Below are positions 1 through 11,317 of a stretch of DNA of 64,000 nucleotides, piece by piece. The stretch comes from Straminergon stramineum. Taxonomy: Eukaryota; Streptophyta; Bryopsida; Hypnales; Calliergonaceae. The notes under the pieces were generated by a model, which ran no database searches, was not told the DNA's origin, and saw nothing but the letters and a program-made list of their open reading frames with translations. Made by a program: the position numbers and the translations under genes. The stretch's first letter is position 1, and every line of letters begins with the position of its first letter. Where the stretch lies: assembly GCA_963920665.1 (NCBI GenBank), contig OY987264.1:18952906-19016905 (forward strand), given 5' to 3'.

Positions 1-1
1 T

Positions 2-223
2 ATCCTTCTCCTCTTGACTAAAATCAGAACCCTCTTCTCTAAATCAAGACCATCAGATCCAAGAGATTTACCAATTTCTGACGATATGGGGAACATGGGG
101 TACGACTTTGGACCTTCCTTGTCTTACGATCTGATGAAAGCGACAGGAGAGGATTATGATCGTCACCAGAGGGTTTTTTTAGGGCTGCTAGGGTCTCTAG
201 GGTTTAGAGTTTTTAGGGTTTAG
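2..223 (+). other. Possible 3' part of a coding exon, truncated by the window edge
   Basis: A plus-strand frame is open from base 2 to a TAG at 221-223. The first 56 codons have balanced composition and read LTKIRTLFSKSRPSDPRD at the start and YDLMKATGEDYDRHQ further on. The last codons run into telomere-like DNA and are unlikely to be protein. I do not recognise the sequence. It could be an exon whose start lies outside the window, or chance. No clear splice donor follows, so the reading is weak. Confidence 0.2.
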
Positions 224-230
224 GGTTTAG
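174..230 (+). repeat. Interstitial telomere-like tract (TTTAGGG type)
   Basis: Degenerate copies of AGGGTTT lead into two clean copies of TTTAGGG at 211-230. This heptamer is the common plant telomere repeat. The tract is short and embedded in ordinary sequence, so it is an interstitial remnant, not a chromosome end. Confidence 0.6.
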
Positions 231-421
231 TGATGCTGAATTAATTATGAATGCATGTTGTGGTTTACATATCAGAGCAGCTACAGATATCTTAGCGTAT
301 GACAGCTTTCATGTTTTGAAATCATTGAAATCATACTATACTCCGTAATATTCAAGTACTAATGCAACTGAGGTCCCTATTGAATTCTGATGCACATGGA
401 GAAACAAATTAAAAAATGTAG

Positions 422-490
422 CATTTGTCAAGCTATCCTCGAGAACGCCTTCCCTCTCGAGTGTTCACCAGGATGAAGGTGATGTATAAG
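422..490 (+). other. Candidate internal exon, unknown protein
   Basis: A 69-base stretch lies between an acceptor-like TGTAG and a donor-like AAG|GTACAA. It is open in phase 0 across all 23 codons and contains YPRERLPSRVFTRMK. The composition differs from the AT-rich surroundings. I do not recognise the family. It may belong to the same plus-strand gene as the candidate exon at 1306-1380, but other linking exons (for example around 670-730) cannot be placed with confidence. Confidence 0.25.
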
Positions 491-1305
491 GTACAAATCT
501 AGGCGTAAGTGCCAATCCATTATTTTAAGCAAGGGACTAGGTGAAGCTCTTAGGATTTCGGATTGAAACAAGTCACCTGGTCCACTTGTCGCAGGGATTC
601 AATGTTGAGTTCTGTGCAAGTGGAGTATAAAGAATAAGTATGAGGATCTTTACCATTTTGTACTAGCAGGGCCTGATTCCATTGCTGGACAAGTGGAGCA
701 CATTTGTGCATTAAGTAAGACATTCGAGGGCCATCATCGGGATTCATGCAAGGATAAACTTTGACGTAGACTCTCTTCTCATGTGTTGTACTCATAGAGT
801 TTTTATATAATTTTGACTGGTGAACTGATGAATAATATATACTGATCGATTGCAACTATTCCAGGAGTTGAATAATCATCCTTGAAAATAGGACACTAAT
901 TATAAGAGAAAAAGAATTCCTCGGTGTTCTGCTGGAATGCTTGTGTGTCCGATGTCCTGTCAACACTGGCTTGGTGTTTTACTTAGACATGTGTACGAAT
1001 TAATGTTGCAACAGGGTATATATATCTAATATCGTGGATTCTGTGCATGTCACGTGCACGATACTCTGAAGGGAAAATTGGTTATGAATCAGTTTCAAGC
1101 AAGTGATCCAAAACTCTTTGCATAAATGATGAGTTTATGATGAATCAGTTCCGTTACGATGAATCTGAGGTCAATATGGAAGTCAACATTCGCTGCATGT
1201 TCTGCTCTGTCCATTTCTGCTTTGAAGTTTGGACATTGATCCACAAGACGTTGCCAAGTGATCCAAAAGTTTTTGTTTGAGTGATTATTATTTTGGTTTC
1301 GGCAG

Positions 1306-1380
1306 GCTCTCTGGGAAGCGTTCTTCAACCCCCATCGCGCAAGCAAAGCTCAGGGAGCTTTACGTGCACATTCCTTCCAG
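1306..1380 (+). other. Candidate internal exon, unknown protein
   Basis: A pyrimidine-rich tract ending GGTTTCGGCAG precedes a 75-base segment that ends TTCCAG|GTACAC. It is open in phase 0 for 25 codons, including ALWEAFFNPHRASKAQG. Both splice signals are good and the frame is clean, so this is the best exon candidate in the first 6 kb. No flanking exon can be joined to it reliably and the protein family is not recognised. The gene may be a truncated copy. Confidence 0.35.
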
Positions 1381-1499
1381 GTACACTTTGGTGGCAACTG
1401 AAAGTTATTGACTAGTAGATGTTACTCATCACTTTACTTATGCTCGGCAATTGCTGATGAATTGGAGGAGCTGGCCAGCAAGGAATCATTTTCCAACTG

Positions 1500-4224
1500 T
1501 TCCTCAAGAACTGACAAAACTTGTAAAACTTTTCTTTTGTTGTGACCCAGCCTGGAAATTCGTGGATGCTCCAAATTTTTTGTTTCCACGTGGCCTGTTT
1601 CCCACGTGTTTTCCTGCGATCCAGTTGGTAGCTATGTTACGTTTCGGTTGGCAGCATTGCACGGAGCCGTGGACACAACTCCCCACGAATACTAAATGCA
1701 AATGATTGACTGTGTCAGGGGGCTACGGGATCGGAGGTCGTGCACATCTGCTGATCATGAGAGTACTGCATCATCAGGTGGCGAAGTTTTTCAGGCTGCT
1801 GCCGTCGAATGGAAGAAAAAATTGCACCTGAAATTCGCAAACCTTTAGGTGGCTCGCTCTTCCAAAACAAAGTTATCATTGGGTGTGGAATTCGTCATGT
1901 CTGTTGTTACATGAACTCGTGCTTTCGTCGCTATGTCTCACGACAAATTCTCTAACTTTTGTGGCGTTTGGGTTTGCATTGCCATGTTCTACTTGGATTC
2001 CTGAATTGTTCTCTACTCGGGTACGTGGTGGGGTAACTATCTGGTTAGACGAGCTTTTATTCTATGAAATCATTCCGATGTTCGTACAGTGGTAATCGCG
2101 CTGTTGAATTTCAGTGACAGTTTCGTCGACAGCCTATATTTCCCTTTTGCAATTGATATTTACCGCTAAGCACGAAACAGGTTGAACTCTTCTCGCTCTT
2201 TCCCTGTCAGCTAGGCATCTAAGTTGATCCATTTACTGTTGGAACTAACTTGGTAATTGATCAACGGATGTTGTAATTGGCCAGTACTCAGCTTAGTTTC
2301 TGGTTTCTTTCCATCATGTAACCGAAATTCTGGTGACACGACCAAGTAGTTGGAGTGTGCTTCACGATCTTCTTTAATGTATTCATGCACCCACACACCT
2401 GTGCATGCTCAATTCTGGATACCCTAATATTCTCTCATTTATATTAAAAAAACACGAAAAAGCTAGTGGATACTGTATGTTCCATATATTCGTGGTCAAA
2501 ACTGATGTCGATGCTGGCAAAGAGTATTTTGATTACTGCCGTTTCTGTACAAGCCATGTCATGAAGGTGCACGGAATGATCGAAAGTCTGCTTCATCAGC
2601 GAAATCCGCAACTACTTCACAGAAAGGACCAATGGTTGTCACGATAAGTGCCGTTCTTGTAGTGCCCGCTGTTACGATTTTTGGTAAAGCTTTGTCTCGC
2701 TGGTTGCTAGTCACTGTTCCTGGACTTGGTGACAAAGGGAGCTAGATTCGAGACTCCTTCATTCATTTGATGTCGCCTCCTCGTTACCTGCCTACGTAGT
2801 ACCTAACTTACTGTTGTGGATATTTCTGTTTAACAATTTTTGAAGAAGCCGTGCCGGGGTGGGGGTGGGGTGGGGTGGTTGTACCCATTTTTTGCCGTTG
2901 AATAAACTTACAATGTGTGCCAAAAGAACGAAAAACAGAAAAACAGAAATCAAACAAACTAGCAAACAAACAAAAGCCGCAGTGCCTACTGCCGTCCTTC
3001 TGGAGAAAGAGAATTTTTGTAGGTGCCATAAAAATAGTTATGCGCACAAGGAACTTGTGTCAAAGGCTGCTATTCTAAATATTAATCCAGGTGTCATTCT
3101 GTACCGAAAACTGGCATGGCAAGCTGGCTCGTGTTGGACTTTCTGAGTTTTTATCTCATTTCAGAGTCTGCATTTGTAGTCACTTCGGGACTTGGGAAAG
3201 ATTTTTGCGTGTGCTTATCCTCATTCCCATTTGTCGTGTGCTATTTGGAAGTTCTGAGAAGTCAGTGGCCCTCTCGCTCCCTCAACCGACGAATCTCAGC
3301 CACTGGTGGCTATTTTTCTCAACTTCGAAGCTGAGTTCTTTTTACATCTTCCTTGAAAGATTTTCATGTCCGGACGGAGGCGCGCTCTTTTTCAAAATAC
3401 TCTATCGTTTCTTCTGAGTTGTCGGATTGTAAATTACTGGATATTTTCCCCAGTCTTCCATTCGTTGCTTTCAAACTTTTGTGTAAAATCACCCCTGCCG
3501 ACGATAGATGCCCTGGAATCCAAGTTGTGCTCTGACCATCCTCGCTTTTCTTCTTGCATCTCAGGGGCTTTTTTCTTTTTGAGGAGTTTACTTATTTGTC
3601 CTGCCGCTTGGGCTTGGCTGTTTGTGTTTGTCGCTTGTGCGACGGAATTCCATTCGTTTCAAAAACAAACAAGCCAAAAAAAACCCTCGGGAGTTTATTC
3701 CAAGCAAATCACAAGAACGAAGGGCGGAAGCCGAGGGGATTGAAGGCCCTGGAGTTTTAAATTTTAAATTTTTAACACTGAAGTTGGTTAGTTGAAAGAC
3801 CCACAGGCCAGGTCGCCAGGAGGGTCATTTCAAGCTCCAGGCATCTCAGGTGCTTCGATTGGCTGCAAAGATGATCAATCTATGTCGATCACTCTGCACG
3901 AGTCTCTGCACGAGTCTCTTCAGAAAGTGAGGCAGAAAAAACTCCACTCCTTGTATAGGTCACTCGGTGTGAAACTAAGAGTGCATTTGTCTCCGACCCC
4001 ACAACACTATGCACGGGAGCACTGGCTAGCTATCTGGATTTGTCCACGGTAATGCAACGAGTGAGAATTTTTATTTATTTTTCCCACATTTGTCATGGAT
4101 TTAAAAATATACCCCCTATTTTGGTCCGTCAATTTTGTATTGCATGACCTCTTCTACCTAATTGGAAGCCTGGGATTCCAATATAGCAAATTCTGTTAAA
4201 ATGGTGATATTCCATACCTCATTT
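1500..4224. other. Intergenic, no gene recognised
   Basis: The base composition is moderate, less AT-rich than most of the window. Short open frames occur on both strands (for example 2405-2647 and 3366-3743), but none has splice context, domain motifs or coding-like repetition. A G-rich run lies near 2852-2880. The stretch may hold UTR or decayed gene material belonging to the candidate exons upstream. Confidence 0.4.
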
Positions 4225-4333
4225 TCAGACTGCGCTGTCTAAACCGTCCAGGAAAGGCATAGATGTCAGACCACGCGGTCTGAACCATCTAGGAAAGTTG
4301 TAGATTTCAGACTGCGCAGTCTAAACTGTATAA
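4225..4333. repeat. Tandem ~42-bp repeat, each unit carrying a palindrome
   Basis: There are about 2.6 units spaced 41-43 bp apart. Each opens with a dyad: CAGACTGCGCTGTCT, then CAGACCACGCGGTCT, then CAGACTGCGCAGTCT. The last contains the perfect 14-bp palindrome AGACTGCGCAGTCT. The linker TAAACCGTCCAGGAAAGGCA recurs in degenerate form in the second unit. The function is unknown. It could be a transposon-derived subterminal array or a binding-site cluster. Confidence 0.65.
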
Positions 4334-7300
4334 GTGCCAAAGTTGTGGAATGACAGTCACTTTAACGAAATTTACCATAAATATAAAATCAATCAAATTT
4401 CAAATTTTATCATCCACGGCAGGTAAATGATTCGTTCCTTCGTTTTCCTGAATTAGGAAGGCTCGTATCACTACAGTAGTCAGTATAGTCGAGTCCCGGG
4501 AGTTTCTTTCAGAAAAAATATATTTTGTATATTTACACCACAGGAAAAACATGCACGTGAATGGGACCCCATTTCCTTCTGGCACCGCAGTAGCTGAGTT
4601 CCTTTAGTTTGATCCATATTCCAGTTGTTGTGCACAGCGAAGTCATACACTGTTCCAGATCTTTAAGTTAGAGAAGGTTGGGCATGCAAGTGATCTACCG
4701 GAAGGCGTGTTGAATTCCAAGTCCCCGCCAAGCTTGGAAATCCCAAGAACCTCACAAGTTGTGTTTCGTGGCTTCTGTAGTTGAGTTGAAAGTTATTCCA
4801 AAACCCTAGAAGGTAGACTCTAGAGAATCATTCTCTTTTTTTCTGTCGACAACAGAAGTAGTACTTTCCATCTCGACCCTCAGATCGACACAAATCTTAG
4901 TTTTGCGAGCTTTGAATTAATGACACGGTTTTGTGTCTTTGTGACTCTTGATGTACTCACCATTTCTTTTAAGAAACGAACTTAATTTTTGTGGGTGCAA
5001 TACAGCTTACAAGTTGATTGACCAACGTGAATATTAACGAGTGTATTGGAATAGTTCGACGTACTGACCAGGGCGTACCGGCGTAGGACCAAGCGAAAAT
5101 AGCAAATTACTGCGTACTAACTTACTCATGATTATTCTTTTGAAAGTATGACACACGGCAATGCATGAAGCAATGACGCCTCCTTTTAAACACCAACTTG
5201 CCAGGTGAGAATTGTGTATGAAACAATGACTTGAAACAATGTACACTAGCTTGCACCTGATTCGGCACGCACGCATAGATCTCAAATTGAAATTTCTATT
5301 CCATTGAACATTTGTCTGAAAGAAATCCAACCACTCAGATTCACTGAGGTGCGGAATTGCGGATATATTCAGTGTAAGACTCTTTAGTGTTGCTCATGAA
5401 TAGCTACTGATATATAAACATACTTATTTCTAATCTTATCTACTGTAAGCCAAAGCCGTGACCAAGCCGATCAGGCCCTCTCTACTAGACCCTGTAGCAC
5501 CACAATTGGTGGGGTTGCCAGCGATGTATCCATTAATCCCGTGAAGATTTAGGCCAGAATTCAAGGCTTGCAGATTGTTTCCTGTCCTCAGCAATAGCAC
5601 ACATTAGAAGAAAATCTCTCGTCATCTGCTTCCCTGGTTCTAGCAATTCACCACTGCACGTCTGCACAAGCTCTGAATCTTGATGAATGGTACACTATTC
5701 GTCACGTACATGGGAAACTGTTTGAAAATAAAATGGAATTCAGGTGTCAAACTTGTTCAGTTTTCTTTCAATTGTGAAGCAATATCAAGAGTCTCTTTGC
5801 ATTAGGTACACAAGGTCTGATCATTTATTTCAATTCTAGATTTCTAGGTAGAGATTCCCATCATATTCAAAGCAAAAGTTCAAGTGGTAAGAGTTACCAG
5901 TTCAACACTTGCAATTGTGGTTTACCAATTTGAAGCATCTTACATGCGCACATAGTAAATCAATCTTATTTATTCCTCAAACTTATTTCTTTCATCAATG
6001 CAAGTTAATGTATGTGAAAATCATTCATGGAAAACTCTTTCTCATAAAATCTTCAAACCTAAAGTTGAAAAAATGAATCAACATTTAAATTTCATGAATT
6101 GTTAACAAGTCTGTTACACAAACTTGCTAAAAAAATCAGTAACTACACTCAAAATAAGAATGATTCACCATGTGCGCATGCAAAGAGACTTCAAACTTAT
6201 AGGTCCTCCAACTATAGCTTACAGTCAAAGCTCAGAAGCACCAATCAAATGTCAAAGATTTTTAAAAACTCCAAACCTAGAAATCCACTAGTTCCTAATT
6301 CCTAACCAAATCTTCTAACTCCAAGTTTCTAAATTATGATGAACTCTGGGACGAATAATAACACGATGAACTGTAAGCATGTAAGGAACTACCTTCAAGT
6401 TTACAGATCTCCAATTTCAGTTCACAGACTGCACTGTAAACAGCTCTGATACTAACTTCTAAAAGAGTATAGTAGCTCCTACCTAACTCCTGATCAAATC
6501 TTTCAACTCCTAAACTTCAAAACAGGATGGAACTCTAATATATACGTACAGACTTGCAATAAAAAGCTAGGATACTCCAACCAAAGCCACTAGCCCGCAT
6601 GATTTCAAAACTCTGTGCATCACCGGATCAGCAAAATTACAAACTCGATAACAAACTGGCCACCAAGAGCACCGAAGGAAGCGACTGTCTCTGACTCCCC
6701 GCATGTCAAACCGGAGCTCCACGTACAACAGCCACAGCAACAAGCAGATCGATCATGCACCCCAAGCAAAGCAGGGCCACAACCTGATCTAGCAAGTACC
6801 GTTAGTGGAAACTAAGAAAGCAAGTTCACGGCTCAGTATGCGAGAAGTCAGAGACTGTCTTTTCCTTCGGAAACCAAACACGTAGTGAAGCGCGCATGAC
6901 GACTTGAACCTCCAGTGACAAGCACCTTCAAACAGGTTCTGACAAACTAGCTGCACAGAAAGAGTTAGAAACAAAAACAAGCAAATGAATCTATAATATG
7001 TACTATATACAAGCTTAAGTCGGAGGTAGCTAGCTTCCAGTAGAACTGCTATTGAGAAAATTCTCCTGGCGCGCGCCGCAACAACTCGGTCCGTCCCTTG
7101 GTGGCTCTAGTCGAGAAAACCAAACCTATCATGCGTGCGGCAACAAGTGGGAGCAAGTTAAGCCCTGAGCCACAACTCACAAGACTTCAGGAAAGAGATA
7201 ACTTAGATACAGACTCATATCAACTGAGGTGCACCATGTCCTCTTTATAAACTTTTGTTACGGGTGGCCAGTTGACAACAGTGGCTTCCGTCCCGTTTTA

Positions 7301-8361
7301 TCTACTTACACCGTCGAAATCAGTAAAATGTTGTGTGAAAAAAACGTCAGTAAAACCAGGTGGTTCAGTTCGGGTCCGGAAAAGCCAGCGAGAAAGCAAC
7401 TGAAGAATTCAACTAAAATAATGCTTTTTAAAATAATGGGAGTCATGATGAATCTAGTGTGTGATGACGTATTTGTGGGGAGAGAGTTAGCGTGCTTGGG
7501 GATGTTAATTTTAAGTTTTATTTGGGGGTAAACACACGTGGCGAGCATATTCAGGGGCTGGACGTGCTGGTAGTGGTGGGCTTGCTGCTTCTGAAAGCTG
7601 CCGTGCTTTGTCGCCTTTTGATCTGGCAGTGCTGGGAAGAGCTTGCGAGACTCCTGATCGATGAAGGTGGGTTTCAGAATTCATTAGAAGTAGCTCAAAA
7701 TGGCTAGAAGCGCTTGCTGGATGCCTTGATGTGCTAAAAACATTTCACTTTAACACTGTGGTGTTGCTATTTTCTAGGTGCTATTAAATATGTTTTGAGG
7801 GAGTAGGGTTGCTAGACTTGGGAGAATGGGATTTTGGAGGAGTTCCACAGGAACTGATCTGCTAGCTTAGCTTGGCTCCGACTTTTAGTATCGATTATCG
7901 AACATGCCGACATGCCTCGGCAGCCAGTCAGTCAGTCATCACCGCTGGAAGCTATACTTGAAAATTTTATCCAGACGGCACTGCCTGGATGCCCTAGCCT
8001 TGCTGGCTTTGACGTCATGCCGCCAGGGGAGACAAATTTTCTGTTATTTTTTTTGGTTTTTTAAACCTTTTAAAACTCTTGGTGACCCACCTTGGCAAGT
8101 AGGAAAACAAACGTACATGCCGTTTCCGGAGGCACTGACATATTCTCCTCGGAGTTGTCCTTTTTACTTTGAATTGGCCTTTTCTATCAAGAAAGGAAAA
8201 CTAAGTTAGTAAGAAACGTACAGATTATTTTGTTTTGTTTTAAGTTTGGGTGCATGTAAGTTACAGTAAAATGAAGAATTCGTTGCAAAAAGGAGAAACA
8301 AAATAATTATTGGGTGATAAATTCCTCTGCTTGCAGTCAGCATGACAGAAAAGTCATTCTA
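4334..8361. other. Intergenic, no gene recognised
   Basis: The composition is moderately AT-rich. A telo-box-like AAACCCTAGA occurs near 4801. Several short open frames (5034-5330 minus, 6099-6305 plus, 6615-6815 plus, 7229-7531 plus, 7904-8209 plus) lack any recognisable domain or splice context. I see no RNA gene in it. Confidence 0.4.
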
Positions 8362-8554
8362 CACTGAATGGGGTATTAAGGGGACCCATATTAATTAATC
8401 CGACATTCCACACTATATAAATATCAACCTTTATTGTACATTAGTAGTTATTGAAGTGTCTTGGGAATGTACAGTACATCATGTTTCAAACATCTACAAT
8501 TTTCTACAGTCAGTCCCCTTAATTTTTTGGTCCCCTTAATACCCCTATTCAATG
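8362..8554. mobile_element. TA-flanked MITE, Tc1/mariner-like, 193 bp
   Basis: The left end (8362-8386) and the inverted right end (8529-8554) share CACTGAAT / CATTGAAT followed by GGGGTATTAAGGGGACC. They differ by one substitution and one base of length. A TA dinucleotide lies directly outside each end (8360-8361 and 8555-8556). The interior is AT-rich and non-coding. TA duplication with short inverted repeats is the pattern of Stowaway/Emigrant-type elements moved by mariner transposases. Confidence 0.8.
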
Positions 8555-8556
8555 TA

Positions 8557-9375
8557 CTTCTTTTTCTTTTTGTCTTTGAAAAGTGATGAAATATTCCCAA
8601 TTACAAGTGTAATGTCATACTAGGCACTGCACTCCTACCTCCGGCATCACCTACTTATGTTCTTGGTAAAAAGTTATTTTGAAGCAAATCTAGCAAAACT
8701 TTATTAGGTCGTACTATAGTAGTACCCAAAATTGTCCTAGTAAGGGTTCAACATGGTGGCTTTTATTTGTCCATAAAAAAAATTGTTGGATCTTGTTGGT
8801 AGTAGTCTAGTAGGATTCTAGATTCCCATAGAATGCACTTTTTGGACATAGTATGAATGAAACTATGAATTTTTAAAGTCTTGGAAATAAGTGTACCTAA
8901 CAAAGTAGATGCTAGATTGCTAGATAGTTGGGGTCTCAAGAATGCTATATACTTCACGCAAGAATTGTAGGGGGCAGTGTATCCTTGAAACACCCACAAT
9001 TAGGTGCAATTAGCTTAGAGGCAATCACATTGGTTAGAATTTTTCTTACATTTTTAAAACAAATGATAGGACTTTTTATTTTGAAGAAAACCAATTCATA
9101 AGCCATCTATATCACCAAATTGGCTTAGGATCTAGATGATGAGGTATTTCACTTATAATCATGATTGTGTGCTACAAGTGAGATTTGATTTTAGGGACAC
9201 ATGGTCACATAGAAAGTAAATTTATACAAGTGAAAATGTTGTCCCCAAAGATTAAAGAAATGTGTCAAAAAATACCCACAACTAGTCTAATTTGTTATGT
9301 AGAGTCTTCTTGTAGATCTTTTCACTACTCTTTGCAAACATCATTTCTACTAGTGTCAAGTGAAGTCCAAGTATG
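8557..9375. other. AT-rich intergenic
   Basis: No coding frame, repeat array or RNA gene is visible here. Confidence 0.4.
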
Positions 9376-9529
9376 GTGAATTTCATTAAAATGGTGGTAT
9401 TATTCTATCATTTCTGACACATTCCATGCCATTTTAATGGAATGTTGTGCACTTTCTAACATATTCTATGCCATTTTAATGAAATGTTGAGCCATTTCAC
9501 CATAATACCACCATTTTAATGAAATTCAC
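9376..9529. mobile_element. Foldback element with perfect 28-bp arms
   Basis: The arms at 9376-9403 and 9502-9529 are exact inverse complements (GTGAATTTCATTAAAATGG and nine further bases). The 98-base loop holds two related shorter hairpins, the first formed by ACATTCCA and TGGAATGT around CATTTTAATG. The whole unit can fold as nested stems. No flanking target duplication is evident. It could be a MITE remnant or a hairpin small-RNA precursor; nothing shows that it is transcribed. Confidence 0.7.
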
Positions 9530-9739
9530 AATAAATATGGTAAGTTCTAGTTTTTTGGTGAAAGTTAAAAGAGCTACAAGTGCAATTAATAAAAATTTTA
9601 ATCCATGCTCTAATATCAATGTTCTAGTGTTGAACATTATGTCCTCAATAGTGGAAAACCCATTGTTGTTCCTTTGGTTATTGTAAGCCAAGAGAATTCA
9701 AAGTTTGTTGACCTTCTTCAAAAGCTTGCTAAAATATCT

Positions 9740-9938
9740 CTTCAAATGCCCTAATTTTGCAATCTATGTAATTGATGTATTGAAATCAATACTACACATT
9801 TTCCTACCACTAAAAGATAAGATTCTATGTGTGTATGCCAAAATTACTCTATTTTTTCTCATTATTTGTCTTTGCACTAGAAATGGCAATTTGGGAGTGT
9901 TTTTTGGTGAAAAAAAGTCATAAACTTATGTCAGTTAA
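9740..9938. mobile_element. Terminal remnant of a TTAA-type inverted-repeat element
   Basis: It aligns by eye with the last ~200 bases of the element at 29389-30317. Both contain the GCAATCTATGT block, a TCCTACC/TTAG stretch, then a block like AGAAATGGCAATTTGGGAGT followed by an A-rich tract and a terminal GTTAA (TTAA at 9935-9938). The outer inverted repeat is heavily mutated. The left end cannot be placed. Confidence 0.5.
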
Positions 9939-10109
9939 ACATCAATAATTTAGATGAGAAAGTTGACAAAACTTCACCTAGAAATGGCAAGTTTAATAGT
10001 AAATTAAAAAGGATTATATGTAATTGTGGTTAAAAATATCAACCAACTATTGACAATTTGGTCTAGAGCTACTTTTGAAGTACTTATGGAAAAACAAGTA
10101 GTTACACAA

Positions 10110-10782
10110 CACTAGTAGGAAAGGTGGTTCTAATACACCAAAAAATAATTGTATTAGTTCACGGTGCTAAAGGCCCACATTGGCACTAGCTTGGTGCCAA
10201 AGCAGGCCTCAAGCACTATGCTCTAACACTAAGATAAACTAGCCCATTACAAACAAAAGACCCATCACAAACACTTAGGGAATAGGAAACGACCCATTCA
10301 GTCTTGTATCAATCTATAACAAACTTTTGTCAATAAATGAGATTTGGGCTACATTAGGTTGCATTAATGGCTACAACTAATGTCTTGGATGATGGTCATG
10401 GAGTGATTAGAGACTACAATATGAACTTCCACCTTTTTATTATAAATTCATTAAAGAAGTGACTTTTTCAAGCCTTCATGTTGTGGCCATGTTAGAAAAT
10501 AGTATGACTACTTTAGGTGAGGAAGATGGTCATTATGGAGGCACTTTTTTTTTGGTTTGGGGATAGTCTACAAACTCTTTCGGGGCCAATTGAATAGTAT
10601 ACTTCAAAAATTTATAACAAATGGAGACTTTATCAAGAAAGTAAATTTCCAATTGCCCTCCCCATTTCTCACATTTATCTTCATGTGGAAGAAAACAAAG
10701 AAAATTTCAACGATGCCAACAAGGCAATCATAAGTTGGTTTATCTTATTCCTTGGTGGTCCAAGACCACCCTTCTAGTAGTG
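10110..10782. mobile_element. Non-autonomous CACTA (En/Spm) element, 673 bp
   Basis: The left end begins CACTAGTAGGAAAGGTGGTT. The right end, read inverted, begins CACTACTAGAAGGGTGGTCT. Both ends carry the diagnostic CACTA followed by a shared GGTGGT block. The 3-bp sequence CAA sits directly outside each end (10107-10109 and 10783-10785), the target duplication length of the CACTA superfamily. Sub-terminal motifs such as GGTGCTAAAGGCCCACATTGG and its variants cluster at 10150-10220. There is no transposase frame inside. The interior (about 10230-10730) has a diverged relative at 57120-57620. Confidence 0.8.
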
Positions 10783-10785
10783 CAA

Positions 10786-11317
10786 GTTGTCTTGTGCAGG
10801 TACACTAGGAGATGTAAGAAGCTGTAATTGGCTATGAGAAATGGCAAGCCTATGCAACTCCAATGCACAATGTACTTTATGCTTCACACAGCAACAAAAA
10901 AAACTCCCTAGGATATCACCCTCTTGCTTTTTGAGGACAATAGCCACTCAAATAAACTTTTATACGGTAATTTCTAGTCTTCTAGCAATGCAAAGCATTG
11001 GTCCTCCCTTCATAACATGTTTTACCAATGAAGAAAGGGTCCCTCTTGCATTCTTGCCAAGGAGACCAACCCCAACCTACACTAAATAGTGAAATTAGGT
11101 TGCCCCACACTAATTTCTTGACATTTGACACTATATAAATTTTTATTGTTATTGTACAATAATGTACTACTTTTGAAATAGATAATGTTATAATTGGGAC
11201 TCATAAACCTTCATGTGTACAAATGGAAATATTTATAGAAATATTTGTTGATTTTGATAGCTTGCAAAGTAACTATCCTAGGGTAAGGCAACCTAATTTC
11301 ACTATTTTGTGTACTCA
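10786..11317. other. AT-rich intergenic with a weak small ORF
   Basis: An ATG-started frame at 10841-11089 (82 codons) has no domain, signal peptide or splice context and is probably chance. Nothing else is visible. Confidence 0.35.
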
